64,000 bases of DNA, from NCBI GenBank assembly GCA_013433145.1, contig CM024171.1, positions 3,451,001 to 3,515,000 of the forward strand, in the 5' to 3' direction. Under the pieces are notes generated by a model. The model was not told the DNA's origin. It did not search any database and worked only from the letters and a program-made list of their open reading frames with translations. The stretch comes from Ascaris suum. Taxonomy: Eukaryota; Nematoda; Chromadorea; Rhabditida; Ascarididae. Shown here one piece after another: positions 32,601 to 63,822 of the stretch. The stretch's first letter is position 1. The number at the start of each line of letters is the position of its first letter. The position numbers and the translations under genes were made by a program.

Positions 32601-35524
32601 AGTCGCTAAGAAACCTCTTTTAGAATACTCTACGAGCGATTAGCCCAATTAAGTTAAGAGTGCACTATATTCGTAATATTTCAGTATTTGTTGGCAATTA
32701 ATGAAACTAGCTGATTTAATAAGTGGATTCACAAAAGCACATTTTGTGCCAATTCATCCAATATGGTTTTCCTGTTTCATTCAGTGCTTAATTATGCCCA
32801 ATAAGACTATCGCACTCAACGATGCAATTTTTTTGAAACACTAGTTCAATGAAATTTTTCTATGAAAGACGCTTTTTTGAGTGGTTTATTGAAAGCACTT
32901 CCTCGAAAAGGCATGAGGAAGATTTCTTTGCTTTATTTCTTGAGTTGTCGCTATCAAATTTCTTTCGATTCCCCTTCGGCGCAAAAAAATAAATTAAAAC
33001 TTCTACTGAAGACCAGCCGACTATTCATCCCAATGTGAAAAACTTTTGTACTCTCGCTGCATGGAACGACCACCACCATTCTGCTATTTCGATTCGATTT
33101 GACGGATGTACAGCCTGAAAAAAAGAAAAATTAACTCAATTTTTTTCTGAGAGACACTTCATGTGTTTCACTCAAATTTTGTCAACTTTTTTCTTGTTTC
33201 TCCTGTACATTTTAGTTTTCATAGAAATGGCGCTGTGATGACGTTATTACATTCTATTGATGTGTTTGAGAGTTGCGAAATTCCAGTATTCTATCCTCAC
33301 CCCTCCCATATTTTAAGTTCCATTCTCTGCCTTTTCCATGTTCACCACTGCTTGAGAAAGATTGAGCAATATCATTGAGGCATTGCAAGAGTTGCAGCAG
33401 TACCTCTGCACTCTTGAGTTTTTTTTAAAGAATTTTAAGTGACTGCGATCTTCCTGCTGTTTTCCTTCTGTTTCATTCTTCTTTGTACTTCGTCGTTCCT
33501 AGTCTAGAAAAAATTCTTCCCTTCAAAACAATAGGGAAAACCTAGAGAATTTAACAAAGAACATCTTTAAGAAAACAACATGGATCCCACCAAACGCAAT
33601 ACTTGACTAAAGGCTAACTGTCAAAAAATCCTTGAAACTGGAGTGGTCGCTCATCCTTCTTCAGTGAAAAGAGTCAATATAGGCCAGAGAAAGGTTGAAC
33701 GTATGAACAATACCAACAGCACATCTTGATAATTCAGGTCTTCACTTAAACGGCCTCCATTATTTCAGGTCTATCGCATCACCATGTACCTTAATCCTGA
33801 AAATCAAAGGAGCTGTGCATGACATGATAACACATATGCATATGTTGCTTTCTGCCTTGTTCTTATAGCGCACAAATATCTTAGCGCTAATTTCTATTAA
33901 CATTTCAATCCAAATAGCTTTGTGTCTGATTAATCACGTCAGTCTAACATGGAATAAGGATGATAACGAATTTGAATCGTATGCGAAGGAAAATACTCAT
34001 TTAGTTATTTAATTCCAAATTCATTTCCAAATAAAATGCAGTAATTCGTTGTGCCTTTATTGACTATTGAACGTCTAATTTGAGAGTTATGAAATAAATG
34101 ATATGATTGCCGTTGCAAGCTGTCTAAACAAATTCATGAAGCCAACTGTATATACACTATATTTTTTCAAGCAATTTGATGTTATTGGGCAAGAGGCAGA
34201 TACTGATTATTTTCCGCCGTAAGTAGCTTAGATCCACAAAAATTTATGGAACTTTCGTATGAGTTAATCTTCTCAATAAAATATAACTGCATCGATATTG
34301 AAAACGAAAAGTTCATATGTGAAGCCTTTTGCACTTATGAGAATAAATTTCAACGTGAATAAGTGTTTTTAGGCGAGAGCTTTCGATGTTCCTGAAATTC
34401 CTGATGACAAAGAAAGGAACCTCTTTATTATGAATTTCAGCAAAAAAAGTTTCCTTTTATTCGGAAAATTACACGAATATCGATCACATTTCTATTTCGT
34501 CAACTAGGACTGTGATAAGTAAATATATTTGCAAGCATGGAACATATGAGCATAGTCAAAGAGCCTTTCACTTAAAATTATAAGCAAGAACTCGATAATA
34601 CTCAGCGATATGCATAAGTATTTAAATATTTCAATAATTCAATTCAGTAAATTCAATGAATAAAGTATGCGGTGAAGAAGGAGTAAACGATGACGGATGA
34701 AAAGGTGTCAAACGTTTAGGCAAACAGGTTTCATAGATTGCACTAGATATTAGGCAAAAGATTATCGCTTATGTGGAGATGATTGTCATTAAAGAACTTT
34801 CGCATTTTGAACATAAGCCTCAGTTGGCTTTTGAGAATGCAGAAGCCCCAAGTGCTTCTCTGAATTTACTGTTGGGAAAAGGTGTGGTTCGCCATTTTTC
34901 GTGTATTTGTATATAAATTTTATGGACTGTACGCTGGTTTTGGATTCTCGTGATCAACTGAGTTGCAGTGATATTGTAATTAAAATCTTCGGACATTGAA
35001 GAGACCTTTGAAGAAAAACTGTTTGAGAAATAAACATTCGTGGAAGGGGAAGGGGGAGAATTGTACAAATATTCTCCGGAAAAAGTCACTTTCCGGTCAC
35101 ATATGTACAGCTTCCTTCCTTCCCCCCGCCCATCCACCTCCATGGGAATAGAAGGAGGTCGATTCAGATGTCAAATTTTTCCGGGAAGGATCCCATAATG
35201 AGGCATCAGAAAGCCGCAGAAGAAAATGTAAAATTTTGTTGATAAATTTTAGAAAGGAAAATTCTCTAGTAATTGCAACGGAAAATTTTTTGGAGGATTT
35301 TAAAGAGAAATCTTATGCGACATTTTCGCTAGATTTCTCGATTTTAAATAATCAAAGAAGATCTCTCTGGTAGAATACTTATCCAAACTTTTGAATTGTC
35401 GCCTAATATTGTTGCATTGCCAAAATGTGTGCTCCAGCATCTGTCGCCAACAGTTTTAGTGTGCAACCGCTTTAGAATAATTCTATATATAAGTACAAAA
35501 ATGTAAACATAAATATATCTACAA

Positions 35525-35592
35525 ATATAAATATAAATATAAATAGAGAAATAAATAAGCCAATAGAAGTATAACTAACTAACTAACTAATC
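35525..35592. repeat. Short tandem repeats (ATAAAT)n and (AACT)n
   Basis: Imperfect AAATAT/ATAAAT units at about 35525-35556 are followed by about five AACT units at 35572-35590. Both are simple repeats in intergenic DNA. Confidence 0.75.
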
Positions 35593-35752
35593 GCACATAT
35601 ATTTTTTCCCAAGTGGTCTTTCCACGTGATCATAGAGTTAAATATTTTTACTGGTGGTTCGAAGTAGCTGAACTTTTATGATTTGGCAGTTTCTGAATTT
35701 GTTCCATCCATGAAACAGGTATTACTAGAAATGTCCTGCTCATAATTTCCAT

Positions 35753-35959
35753 ATGACACCTGTGCAAAAATGCACAGGTGATATTAGTGGTGTCGATGGC
35801 TCTTTTAAGCTCGATAATACTCATGATAAGGCATTAAGGGGAGTTATTGATTTGCTGCGTGAGCGTGCATTGAATAACTTTACGAACGTTACGATTATGC
35901 AATATGCTCTACTTCATATATCGGAGTTTAATCTTTCACGTCAACACTTTCACCACTAA
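35753..35959 (+). CDS. Small ORF starting in a perfect hairpin, unknown
   Basis: A 68-codon ATG-to-TAA frame with fairly ordinary composition (GDISGVDGSFKLDNTHDKAL, later LLRERALNNFTNVTIMQY). Its first codons overlap a perfect 10-bp hairpin (35757-35780). The second arm ends in TGCACAG/GTGAT, which would also serve as a splice acceptor, so this could be a terminal exon. No family recognised, no AATAAA close by. Confidence 0.2.
   Translation: MTPVQKCTGDISGVDGSFKLDNTHDKALRGVIDLLRERALNNFTNVTIMQYALLHISEFNLSRQHFHH
35757..35780. repeat. Perfect 10-bp hairpin, AAAA loop
   Basis: CACCTGTGCA and its exact reverse complement flank four A. GC-rich for this region and therefore stable. CACCTG is also an E-box, so each arm carries one. 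Confidence 0.65.
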
Positions 35960-36941
35960 TCTTCTGTTCCGTGACATTCGCATCTCAATGATTTAGTTCT
36001 CTTATATGGTAGAAAATGCACCTTGGTTGATATTTTATAGGATAAATTTACATAAGGAATTTCTTGTAACATTAGTACCTGTGCACTTGCACCATTTTGG
36101 AGTGTTGCTTTCAGGGAATATGCAAATTTCATGAACGACTTGTGAATTCCACATATATGTACGATGTTACAGATAGCAATCTTACAACAAATTTTTCTTA
36201 TGTATATCCTATCTAAAATATCTTCTCTAAAATATATCTTCATGTCTATCTAAAATCAGCATATACCTCATGCGCGTTTTCCATATTTTCACACCTCTTC
36301 AGTACGCATTTTTTGAATATGAGTAATTTTATATGTCATAGTTGAATGTTGCAAAGCGGAACTGTCCATGAAAGCCCTATGACCGGTAGTGCGTCATAAA
36401 TGACCAGTTGCTTATCACTAACGTTTCGCCTTTTATGCATACCTACAATGGAAGCAAACGCCATGTGTTTTTGGATGTGAAAGATGTTATGGTGAACGTT
36501 TTTTATTTTCACTTCCTGAACCGTGTGAATGATTGCTAGAAAGAACTATTCAATAAAATTAAGCGTACTGTGCTTGATTATATGTCTGCTCATCTGTATA
36601 TAAATTGACGACATTTAAGTGATCAGTTCGCCTGTTTCGTTACATATCGACCAAATTTGCATATCTAATAGGATTTTAGCTGAGGTTTCGCTCACCGTTT
36701 TTTACCCCAATACCAAAGTTACGCAGTTGTCGTCCAGCTGAAGGATTTGTTTCATTCCGGAGTCGTCAATACAGAGGTAATCAAATCTGATACGTGAATT
36801 TTTATAAAAAGCAATAGCGTCTTAATCGAAATGCGGCGCAAATGGCGTCTTAAATAGGATTCGATTATGAAAATATTCCAAAAATCGCTTCAGTATTTTA
36901 ACTGCCTTATGACTGCCCAAACTTTTTTTCTTTTCAAAAAC

Positions 36942-36970
36942 GGAAATTTCGAAAATAATTCGAAATTTCC
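36942..36970. repeat. Perfect 12-bp hairpin, AATAA loop
   Basis: Arms 36942-36953 and 36959-36970 are exact reverse complements (GGAAATTTCGAA and its complement). The arm itself contains the palindrome AAATTT. Intergenic, no nearby gene. Confidence 0.6.
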
Positions 36971-39160
36971 ATTATTGCTGACAAATTGCAAATTAACCTA
37001 TATGCATTGAAAACTAACGATTCTCTTCTGCAGAAAAATTTCATCGTTTGATACGATTGCTGAGAACAATTTCATTATTTGAAGTCATAAACAAATATTT
37101 CCACGTTTTTTAGCAGCGTAAAATTTATTACTGTGATGCATATCCGTGATAAGAATTGAAGTGAAGTCTTTAAAAAAATATAAAAAGCGCAAATTTTTTT
37201 GAAAAAAACTCGACAAAAAAGTCAACAAAAAATTCCGCTGTTGATTATTTGCGAGCGACTGTTAAAATTTAAATGGAGTATGATGCATCGAATACATTCA
37301 ATGGGTTACCTTTGCTACCTTTGGGCGGTTACCTTTGCTTCTGAGAAGCATTTCGTTGTAGAAAGCAGCTGCTTCTCATTATTACATCAATATTTGCATA
37401 GAATATTCGATAATATGATAGAACTTTCACCGTAAAGTAATGAGATTTAGGAAGACCGATAAAGGATAGATGGCCTACATCGAGTCGAAGGTTAAGATTG
37501 CAAGAAGTTAAAAGGAGTATAAAGTTGTGGAATTCTAGAAACTTATTCCTTCTTTCTCTGAATTTATTATAGCCGCTTATTGCACAACTAGATCATTATA
37601 TCGAAATGTGTTTACAATATACTATCATCCCGTTTCCTAACATTAGCAAGCAGATGTTGACTGCAATGGAAATTTAAACAGCCATCTGTTGAATACTTTC
37701 GAGGATCATATGTACTTTCGGCCTGCTGCCTAGCAACTCCGCACTCAATAGATGTCACGCTTCTCTTGTCACATCTGTTCATCGAATGCTGGTCCATCCG
37801 CTCGACCTGATATCGTTAAGGAGCTGAGATCAGTATTTATTGAGAAAAGCAACGATTCTTGAAATGTCGCAGACGCTTGAAACACTCCCCGCATTGGTTT
37901 TTATCCGGAAGATATACGGACGTGGATCTATCATTTGATTAACTGATGATCGAAACGTTGTCACAAGTGGTCGGCGTGTTCGTCTCAAATAGCAAATTTC
38001 TTCAGACCAAGCCTAGACCTTGTGTAAATTTTGGTCTGGTTCCCAGATTGAATATTTTTGTCTTTCTTTGTCTATTACTTTATTAATTATTAAAAGCTAC
38101 ATAATGTTTTTTGTTTTCATCCAACTTCCGGCGCTAATAAAACTTAATCGACTTGATAGACCTTCCGATAGACCATAGAGGGTATTTCGAATAAGTTTTA
38201 GTCTACTTTCACTGAGTTTCCTTCTTCGCTGTTCGTTGTTACCTCATCCTTCCCTAGAGATTGTGCCTTTGGGGTTCGGCTATGCTAAAGTTCGCAATCA
38301 GTTGCTCAGAATATTCAAAGATTGCGTCTAGGAAATGTGCAAGCTTGAACTCCACTTCATTTTCTGTTATCAAAATTATTGATAGCTCCTCTCCAAAATA
38401 TCGTTTGAATTGGGTTTTACTTTCACGCCCAATAACAAATGAGGAAAGAATGCGAAGGTGAGGACGTTTTCGTTTGATCTGTTATGAGGATTTGAATGTC
38501 GCTCTTGTGGCACATATTTAGAATTTGCCCCATTTCGAAACTGTGTACACTCCAAACCACTCTTTGTCCTGATGTTTTGATCTTGTTGATGATGTTTTGA
38601 ACTTTTGACTTATGTGTGTTCGTGACGGATAGATAACATCTACTCTCGGTGCTCTGTCATTTTATACTTTTTCATGTTTTTTTTCGCATATTAGTGTTCT
38701 TTTTTTGGCTTTATTGTTATTTGAATTTCTTTTTTATTCTTTATTTATCGAAAATGCCAAAAAGACTATTTTTTCAGACCACTCATATACGGAATTTTCG
38801 ATGATTTCGAAATGTAGAGTTCAAAAATTTTTAAAGCAATTTTCCCACCAAAAATTTGGCAATATTCCCATTCTCGAAAGTAATTTTTATATAGCGTCTC
38901 TTCAAAGTGTTGAAAGGTTAGAACAGTAAATGAAATTCACGAATTTTTGAATAATTTTGACTAGCGAGTGAAAAATTCATAGACAATAGGCATTGCCATT
39001 TTCTCACTTCATAAACTTCTTATTTTTTTTTGTGAACTTCATTAATTTTCATTGCGAATGTTCGATCGCCACTATGATCTTTGAATTTGGTCGGTGAAAT
39101 ACTGTATTCGAGTATTGCCTACGGTGTTTGCACCAATATTCTGCTAAGTGGATGCCGCAT

Positions 39161-39170
39161 ATAATTTCAG
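39161..39170 (+). promoter_or_regulatory. Likely spliced-leader trans-splice acceptor
   Basis: ATAATTTCAG lies directly against the ATG of the mannosidase gene. In nematodes this exact arrangement, acceptor next to the start codon with no upstream exon needed, is typical of SL1 trans-splicing. A 5' UTR intron acceptor is the alternative. No spliced-leader RNA gene is in the window. Confidence 0.5.
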
Positions 39171-58765
<19,595 letters not shown>

Positions 58766-60480
58766 ATTGACTCGTTCAGCAGTTTTGTTTATTGTTACAT
58801 TTACTGTATAGGAGTGTTGCTTCACGATGAGAGTGAAACATCTCCAGGAAGAAGCGAGACTTCAATCATCCTCCTTAGAAAGGTGGTGATAGGGCTGAGT
58901 TTACAAGTTTACAAGGCTGAAATCAAGTTTAGGGAAGAAGGAAAAAGATCGCAAAACTTTACTTTTCAAACGATTCAATCCGATCTTCGGCATATTCTGT
59001 TCGCTAAGAGCGAAGATGATATATGAAAGCTGGAGCCAAGACGATTTATCGCTCATTCTTAACCTATATTACCTACCTTTTTTTCGACCTGACGCTCATC
59101 GACATGCATATTGCACCCCACGTATATGTGAAGAAAGCAGCTGAAACACAAGCCAGATTGGTTCATCAGTGATTTGTTGCCCATTGCAACGTTACAGCAT
59201 TATTAGGTGGGAACGGCTTTCGGGAATTTCTCTTAAGTTGGAGGAATCACTTTTGCCGTCTCCAAAAGGGGAATTTGATGAAGGCTAACGGGAAAAGAAA
59301 GATGACAGGAAACATCCTGTATGTGCCGTTTTTTGAACTAATCTGGCCACTATTCATGTTCAGCTGTGCAATGCGATGTTAAAAAGCACTTGACATTTCT
59401 TGCTCATTCGTCTATATTTCTCTCTGGGAATGTTCTATTGTATTTATGCTTTCCTGCTCATGTTGGACAGGCGGTAAAGGTAGGCATTGACAGAGCAATT
59501 TTCGAAAATGCTAAATTACGCTAATAGATGGTGCGAAAATTTCCCACTATTCCCCAGTTGTTCAGTACTTGTTCTCGACCTCATCTTTGCAGCTTTTTCA
59601 TCCAAAACTTACAATCTATAAATTACAAGTCTACAGCGACAAACCTTGACGGATATAATCAATGCTGCGAGGTAACCCCCAGCAAATTTCGTTTCGATTA
59701 ATATTTTTTAGATATATTATGGGCATACTATAGTGAAGATGCAAATTTTGTGAAATCGATGGTTAAGCGTCATTGTATCGGCGTTGTTCACACGCATCTC
59801 CATCTTTGACCATTCCTATGGTATGTATTCGATGATTTCTTTGTTATGTATTTGTTTGAAAAATTATGGTTATTTTTTTGTTCGGCCTTTTCTTATGGGA
59901 TCCGTTTCCATCGTCAACTTTTACTATTTGTCTATGAATCGAAATTTTACGTCATAAGCAAGGGGGCTTGAATTTCTGATGGACCTTTTTTTGTCCTCTC
60001 GTGGTCTACATATGTGATATATGGCAGTCAAGTTTCATAGATTTTGATAGAAAATTTGCGTCCTTCTTGCCGGTGATTTATTCAATGCGCTTGAAATTTC
60101 TCGACTGATTGAACAGTGAACGTTAAATTCTCAACCAATAAATGCTCTTTCACTAAATCTCAGTGAATGTAAGATTTTAGTGTTTTGTTGTATTTTCGAC
60201 GTTAGATGGAATAATTTTGTCAGCCGGAATTTATCAGGTTATTATTTATACCGTTATCGTTTCTAATAAAGCGTTAAACCGTTTGTATTGGTGCTTGATA
60301 GTGAGAAACCCGACTTTCAACAAGACTTCGTTTGATGCGTTTCATAGTCGCACCTTGACTTGAGCGCTCTTTATTCCAGCTTCAATAATAATAACAATAA
60401 ATAAATATATATGGAAGCAATAAAGCATATGCAAGTATAAACGCTGCACATAACCATGCGTTTGAAAACCCAAAACACTG
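58766..60480. other. Mannosidase 3' region and intergenic DNA
   Basis: No AATAAA occurs within about 1.3 kb of the stop; the first are near 60138 and 60265, so a variant signal is probably used. A short plus-strand frame at about 58830-58886 (MRVKHLQEEARLQSSSLER before a GT) could be a first exon but nothing supports it. Otherwise nothing recognisable. Confidence 0.5.
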
Positions 60481-60760
60481 TTAATGAAAGCAAACACCGG
60501 AGCTCATGAGGAAGGAACAAAGGCACGTAGGAAGGAGTGCAGAAATGAACATGTGATATGTAAGTCGACAGGTAGCGGATACCGTCAACAGCTGCTCCAA
60601 GCGTCGCTTAAAGCACGACAAATTACCAGCCACAACCACCTCATATGGCAAGGAGTTCCAGATGGGAACAACGCGATAAGCAAAACAGTTAAGCACATCT
60701 GTTCGATTCGTTAACTTCCTTTCAATTTACAGAGGGTGACGCTATTTTTGTGATAGTGTT
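60481..60760 (-). mobile_element. Non-LTR retrotransposon relic, reverse transcriptase C-terminal tail
   Basis: The minus-strand frame open from 60726 to a TAA at 60481 reads TNRTDVLNCFAYRVVPIWN followed by SLPYEVVVAGNLSCFKRRL. This is the signature R-T-D...FF-x-R-V-V...W-N-S-L-P...F-K-x-R-L tail of CR1/Jockey/RTE-like ORF2 proteins, downstream of the reverse transcriptase domain. Just upstream (plus 60720-60760) a VTLCKLKGS segment, matching the usual R-G-H...K-L motif, is in a different frame and ends at a stop, so the copy is frameshifted and dead. The polymerase core, endonuclease and 3' repeat are not found, so this is a short fragment. Confidence 0.75.
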
Positions 60761-62542
60761 TTCGAATCTACTTTTCAAAAAGTTCCATCATAAGAACTTA
60801 GAAGACGGTAGTTGCTTAATAAACAATGGTTTAGTTACCTAAGAAAAGTGAATGTACATTTATGTATCCTTCACATTCAACAAATACCACATTCAATACA
60901 CCTCTGGTCATTTGATACGTTTTGCAAGGAACAATAAGGCGAACTCTTAACTAATTTATTTATTTCTTTTGCTTGATCTATAAGTAATTCACATAAAAAC
61001 TTTGCACTGATATCGTTGCACTGACACTTCCAGTTTCTGAGAACTTACATTTCTTTGAGCGGAAGTTAACTTCACTGAAAATCTAAACTACATGTTATTC
61101 ACTATTTCACTATGATATTGCAATGCGATATAAAAATGATAACTAAGAGATATATGAACAGCAACATGCCGGTTGGAGTGGACTTTAGAGATGTGAAAGG
61201 AAAAGGACCAGGAAAATGAAAAGTTAACCAAAAAAAATCCAAAATATCAATCAAAAATGAAATAAAAGATCGGTGGCAACTCAAACTAAATTGGAAAATA
61301 TTTGCACAAAAACGTTCCAGCTCGTGATATCGACGTCCTCTGCTTATGATCATCCACCAATTTAGATCGACAAGTAGCCGGATCCATTTGAATGCTTATA
61401 CGGTACTTTGTTAACAATTCGTAAGGGAATACCTTTTCGTCGATCGGATCGTGGGCGCTATGTTAGTTACATACTGATGACTTCGCTTCGAGGCGATGAT
61501 TAGTTTTAACCTTTAAATTCTCTGAAAAGAAACATGAAGACGATGAAAAGGTGTTGTCATTGGAGAGTTTTGCATAAAAACAGTGCAAATGGGTTGTCCT
61601 CATCCTTCATAATATGGTATCACCTACGCCAATAATTACATTTTCAACGCATTGACTTGTGTCAATTATTACGATATTCGAAGAAATTCACAGTTCTACC
61701 TTGCAGTTAACAGGGAACCGATTTTGAATGTGCAGCTACCTGTGGCCTACCTTCTAGTTGGGGATTGGTCGATCGAACGTAAAGTTGGGTTCGAACAGCG
61801 TATCACATCTTGGCGTCGGCCAACTCTACCTGATGTAGAGCGGCGATACGCATGTAACCAACCTCGCTAGGCACCTAAATCAAACTTTAATCAATTATGA
61901 ACAATATAAACTTTTACTATGAGTTGCCCCATGCAATAGGCAGTATCACTAATGACAACGCACAGTGCTGCATGACTTATAATTGGGCAAATTAGAGAAC
62001 CTCAATCCTACAACCTTACCCAACGAATCAATAAGACACTCGCCTCTCTCATCCAGCCATAAGTATTTTCTTCCGATCCCTTTCTCTCAGGCAAAAACTC
62101 CACGTATGGGTCCGCTCTTAATGAAGTAAGCTACGAGTCATTAGGATCGTATCTCATTAATTTTCAACGCATTACACGGATATCTTGGACATATATTTCT
62201 ATATTTCTTCGTATTAGCCGTTGTGGATCATTTGAAATGATGGTTGATTTGTATTTTTGTAACTGTGCAATAACGCAATGTGATATGCACCTGCACTCAG
62301 ATGCTTATTGCAATAACAGTTGCCATAGTTCTGGCAATTATAACAATTTTTGATATTAATATAACGAGCCTTAATATACCTTATTTTCATAAGAATACTT
62401 TAATGGAAATTTCTTTCAATAATATTTTCGAGACGACCATTACAAGAATTAAGCAACATAACAACGTCACTATAAAATAACACAATAAGTCTCTTAAAAC
62501 AGCAACCCATTACATGTATTCGGTGATAGACGAAAGCGTTGG
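60761..62542. other. Intergenic DNA, nothing identified
   Basis: AT-rich with short frames only. A GGTTCGAAC string near 61788-61796 resembles a tRNA B box but has no matching A box or cloverleaf. The 72-codon frame 61652-61870 has no domain. Confidence 0.5.
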
Positions 62543-62617
62543 TCGTAGGCAGAATCCGAACTCGATATCTCAGATCTTCCAAGCTGTTGCCCTAACTTAT
62601 GAGCTATTACTGGCACC
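62543..62617 (-). pseudogene. tRNA-Phe-like pseudogene or tRNA-derived SINE head
   Basis: Read on the minus strand, the sequence contains AATAGCTCA, a D-arm stem GCTC/GGGC, an anticodon-arm segment TGGAAGATCTGAG resembling tRNA-Phe (TGAAGATCTAAAG) with GAA at the anticodon position, and a degenerate B box AGTTCGGATTC. The acceptor stem does not pair (CCAGTAA has no partner), position 33 is G instead of T, and the T arm is imperfect, so it is not a working tRNA. The pol III A and B boxes in tRNA spacing suggest a SINE derived from tRNA-Phe or an old pseudogene. Confidence 0.5.
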
Positions 62618-63822
62618 TTCATTCGAAACTTCGTGGAAAACGTCGACTCATAACAAATAAATCAATTCTCCCTAACGACTGACTACCTCTCTGCCATTTA
62701 TTCTTTGCTAGCTCACAATTTCCCATGATGAAGTTCACTCAGCTGAGGTCATGAACCCAAAAGAAGGAATGAAGCTTTTATAATCATCAAGTAGGAGAGA
62801 TAATAAATAATTTTAGAAAAATTGGATTGTGTTATTTAAATTTTAAAAAATAGTCAGAGACGAAGAAGACGATTCAATCCTCTTCCATAAAAAAGATGCA
62901 GTGGACTTCCTTTTAGTTTCCACGAAACAATTTTCCTACGAATGCAAGGAGAAGAGCTGCTGAACCACAAAATCAAATTTTATTCGTTTTATGAAGAGAC
63001 ATCGACACCCAAGCGAAAAACAGCAACAAAAAAGTACTGGTAAATTGAATAAACCTAACGAAACGACCAGTAAATAGAATCCATCCAAGCAAATCAACCT
63101 TCCACACTACTCCACACGGAACAAACTAATTATGGATAACGCTGAAACGACAGAAATTTGCGAAAAGAAATAACATGAAGCCATAATATTGATATGTGAC
63201 TCGCAGTCTTCCTCTGCCAAACTTTAACATTCAAAACAGAAAATGAAACCACAGTCGACGAAGGTATTTGCAATTCTCACGAATCCTAGTCTAGTTAAAC
63301 TTTCAATTTTACGACGTCCAATTACGACAGTTTTCAGGAAAAAAAATTCTTTTTTTTGCTAAGCGTTATCATCTTCGTACAAAGTTATTTACACAATCAG
63401 TATAACTTAATTCCGTTAAAAATAGACTAATGATGGATATAGGAATACAAACTTCCCAATGTTTTTAATAAATCTCTTAACCTCACGAACGACATATGCA
63501 TCTTTTGACATACTATGGTCTTCCGTTTAGAAAAGAAGGACGACCTGAAAAGCGGAAAGAAACATTCAATAATGAATACAAGACGTTATTCTAAAAGAAA
63601 CTTTCACGGATTTTCGATTAAAAGAAGCATGATTTCCTCCCTGTTCAGATCCTATCATGAGATAAGGAACAACCTACCGAACTCTACACTCCCGTGGTAG
63701 ACCAATACGAGCATTACGGCTCAGCCTAGTTTATAAGAGAACATGAGGCAATGTTTACAGGCAAAGATCCAGAACCAAGCGCCATAAAAATATGTAGCTA
63801 TTAGCTACACCTCACATTCCAC
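62618..63822. other. Probable 3' flank of the edge minus-strand gene
   Basis: No convincing frame. If the minus-strand gene at the edge is real, its 3' UTR lies at the right end of this stretch. Reading minus, a TATAAA-type variant polyadenylation signal occurs near 63727-63734, about 90 bases past the stop. The 61-codon plus frame 63515-63700 is probably chance. Confidence 0.35.

Larger units (their letters stand above)
21456..39160. other. 18 kb gene-poor intergenic region
   Basis: Between the RRP5 3' end and the mannosidase start I find no gene I can defend. The DNA is strongly AT-rich, open frames are under about 130 codons, and none shows a known domain. Low-complexity patches include a pyrimidine-rich TCTG-type stretch at about 32335-32398 and a palindrome-rich patch with GCACATATATGTGC at 31767-31780. 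Items with some structure are listed separately: minus-strand ORF 24786-25025, paired exon candidates 29327-29601, ORF 35753-35959, hairpins at 28992, 35757 and 36942, and G-quadruplex motifs at 24584 and 27392. Confidence 0.6.

Noticed and set aside
37302..37340. Repeated GGTTACCTTTGCT near 37.3 kb
   Set aside because: Two short copies only, no larger structure.
58814..59026. 70-codon frame after the mannosidase stop as a new gene
   Set aside because: No domain, no clear promoter or acceptor, and composition typical of non-coding DNA here.
61740..61815. tRNA gene suggested by GGTTCGAAC
   Set aside because: No A box at the right distance and no acceptor or anticodon stems.
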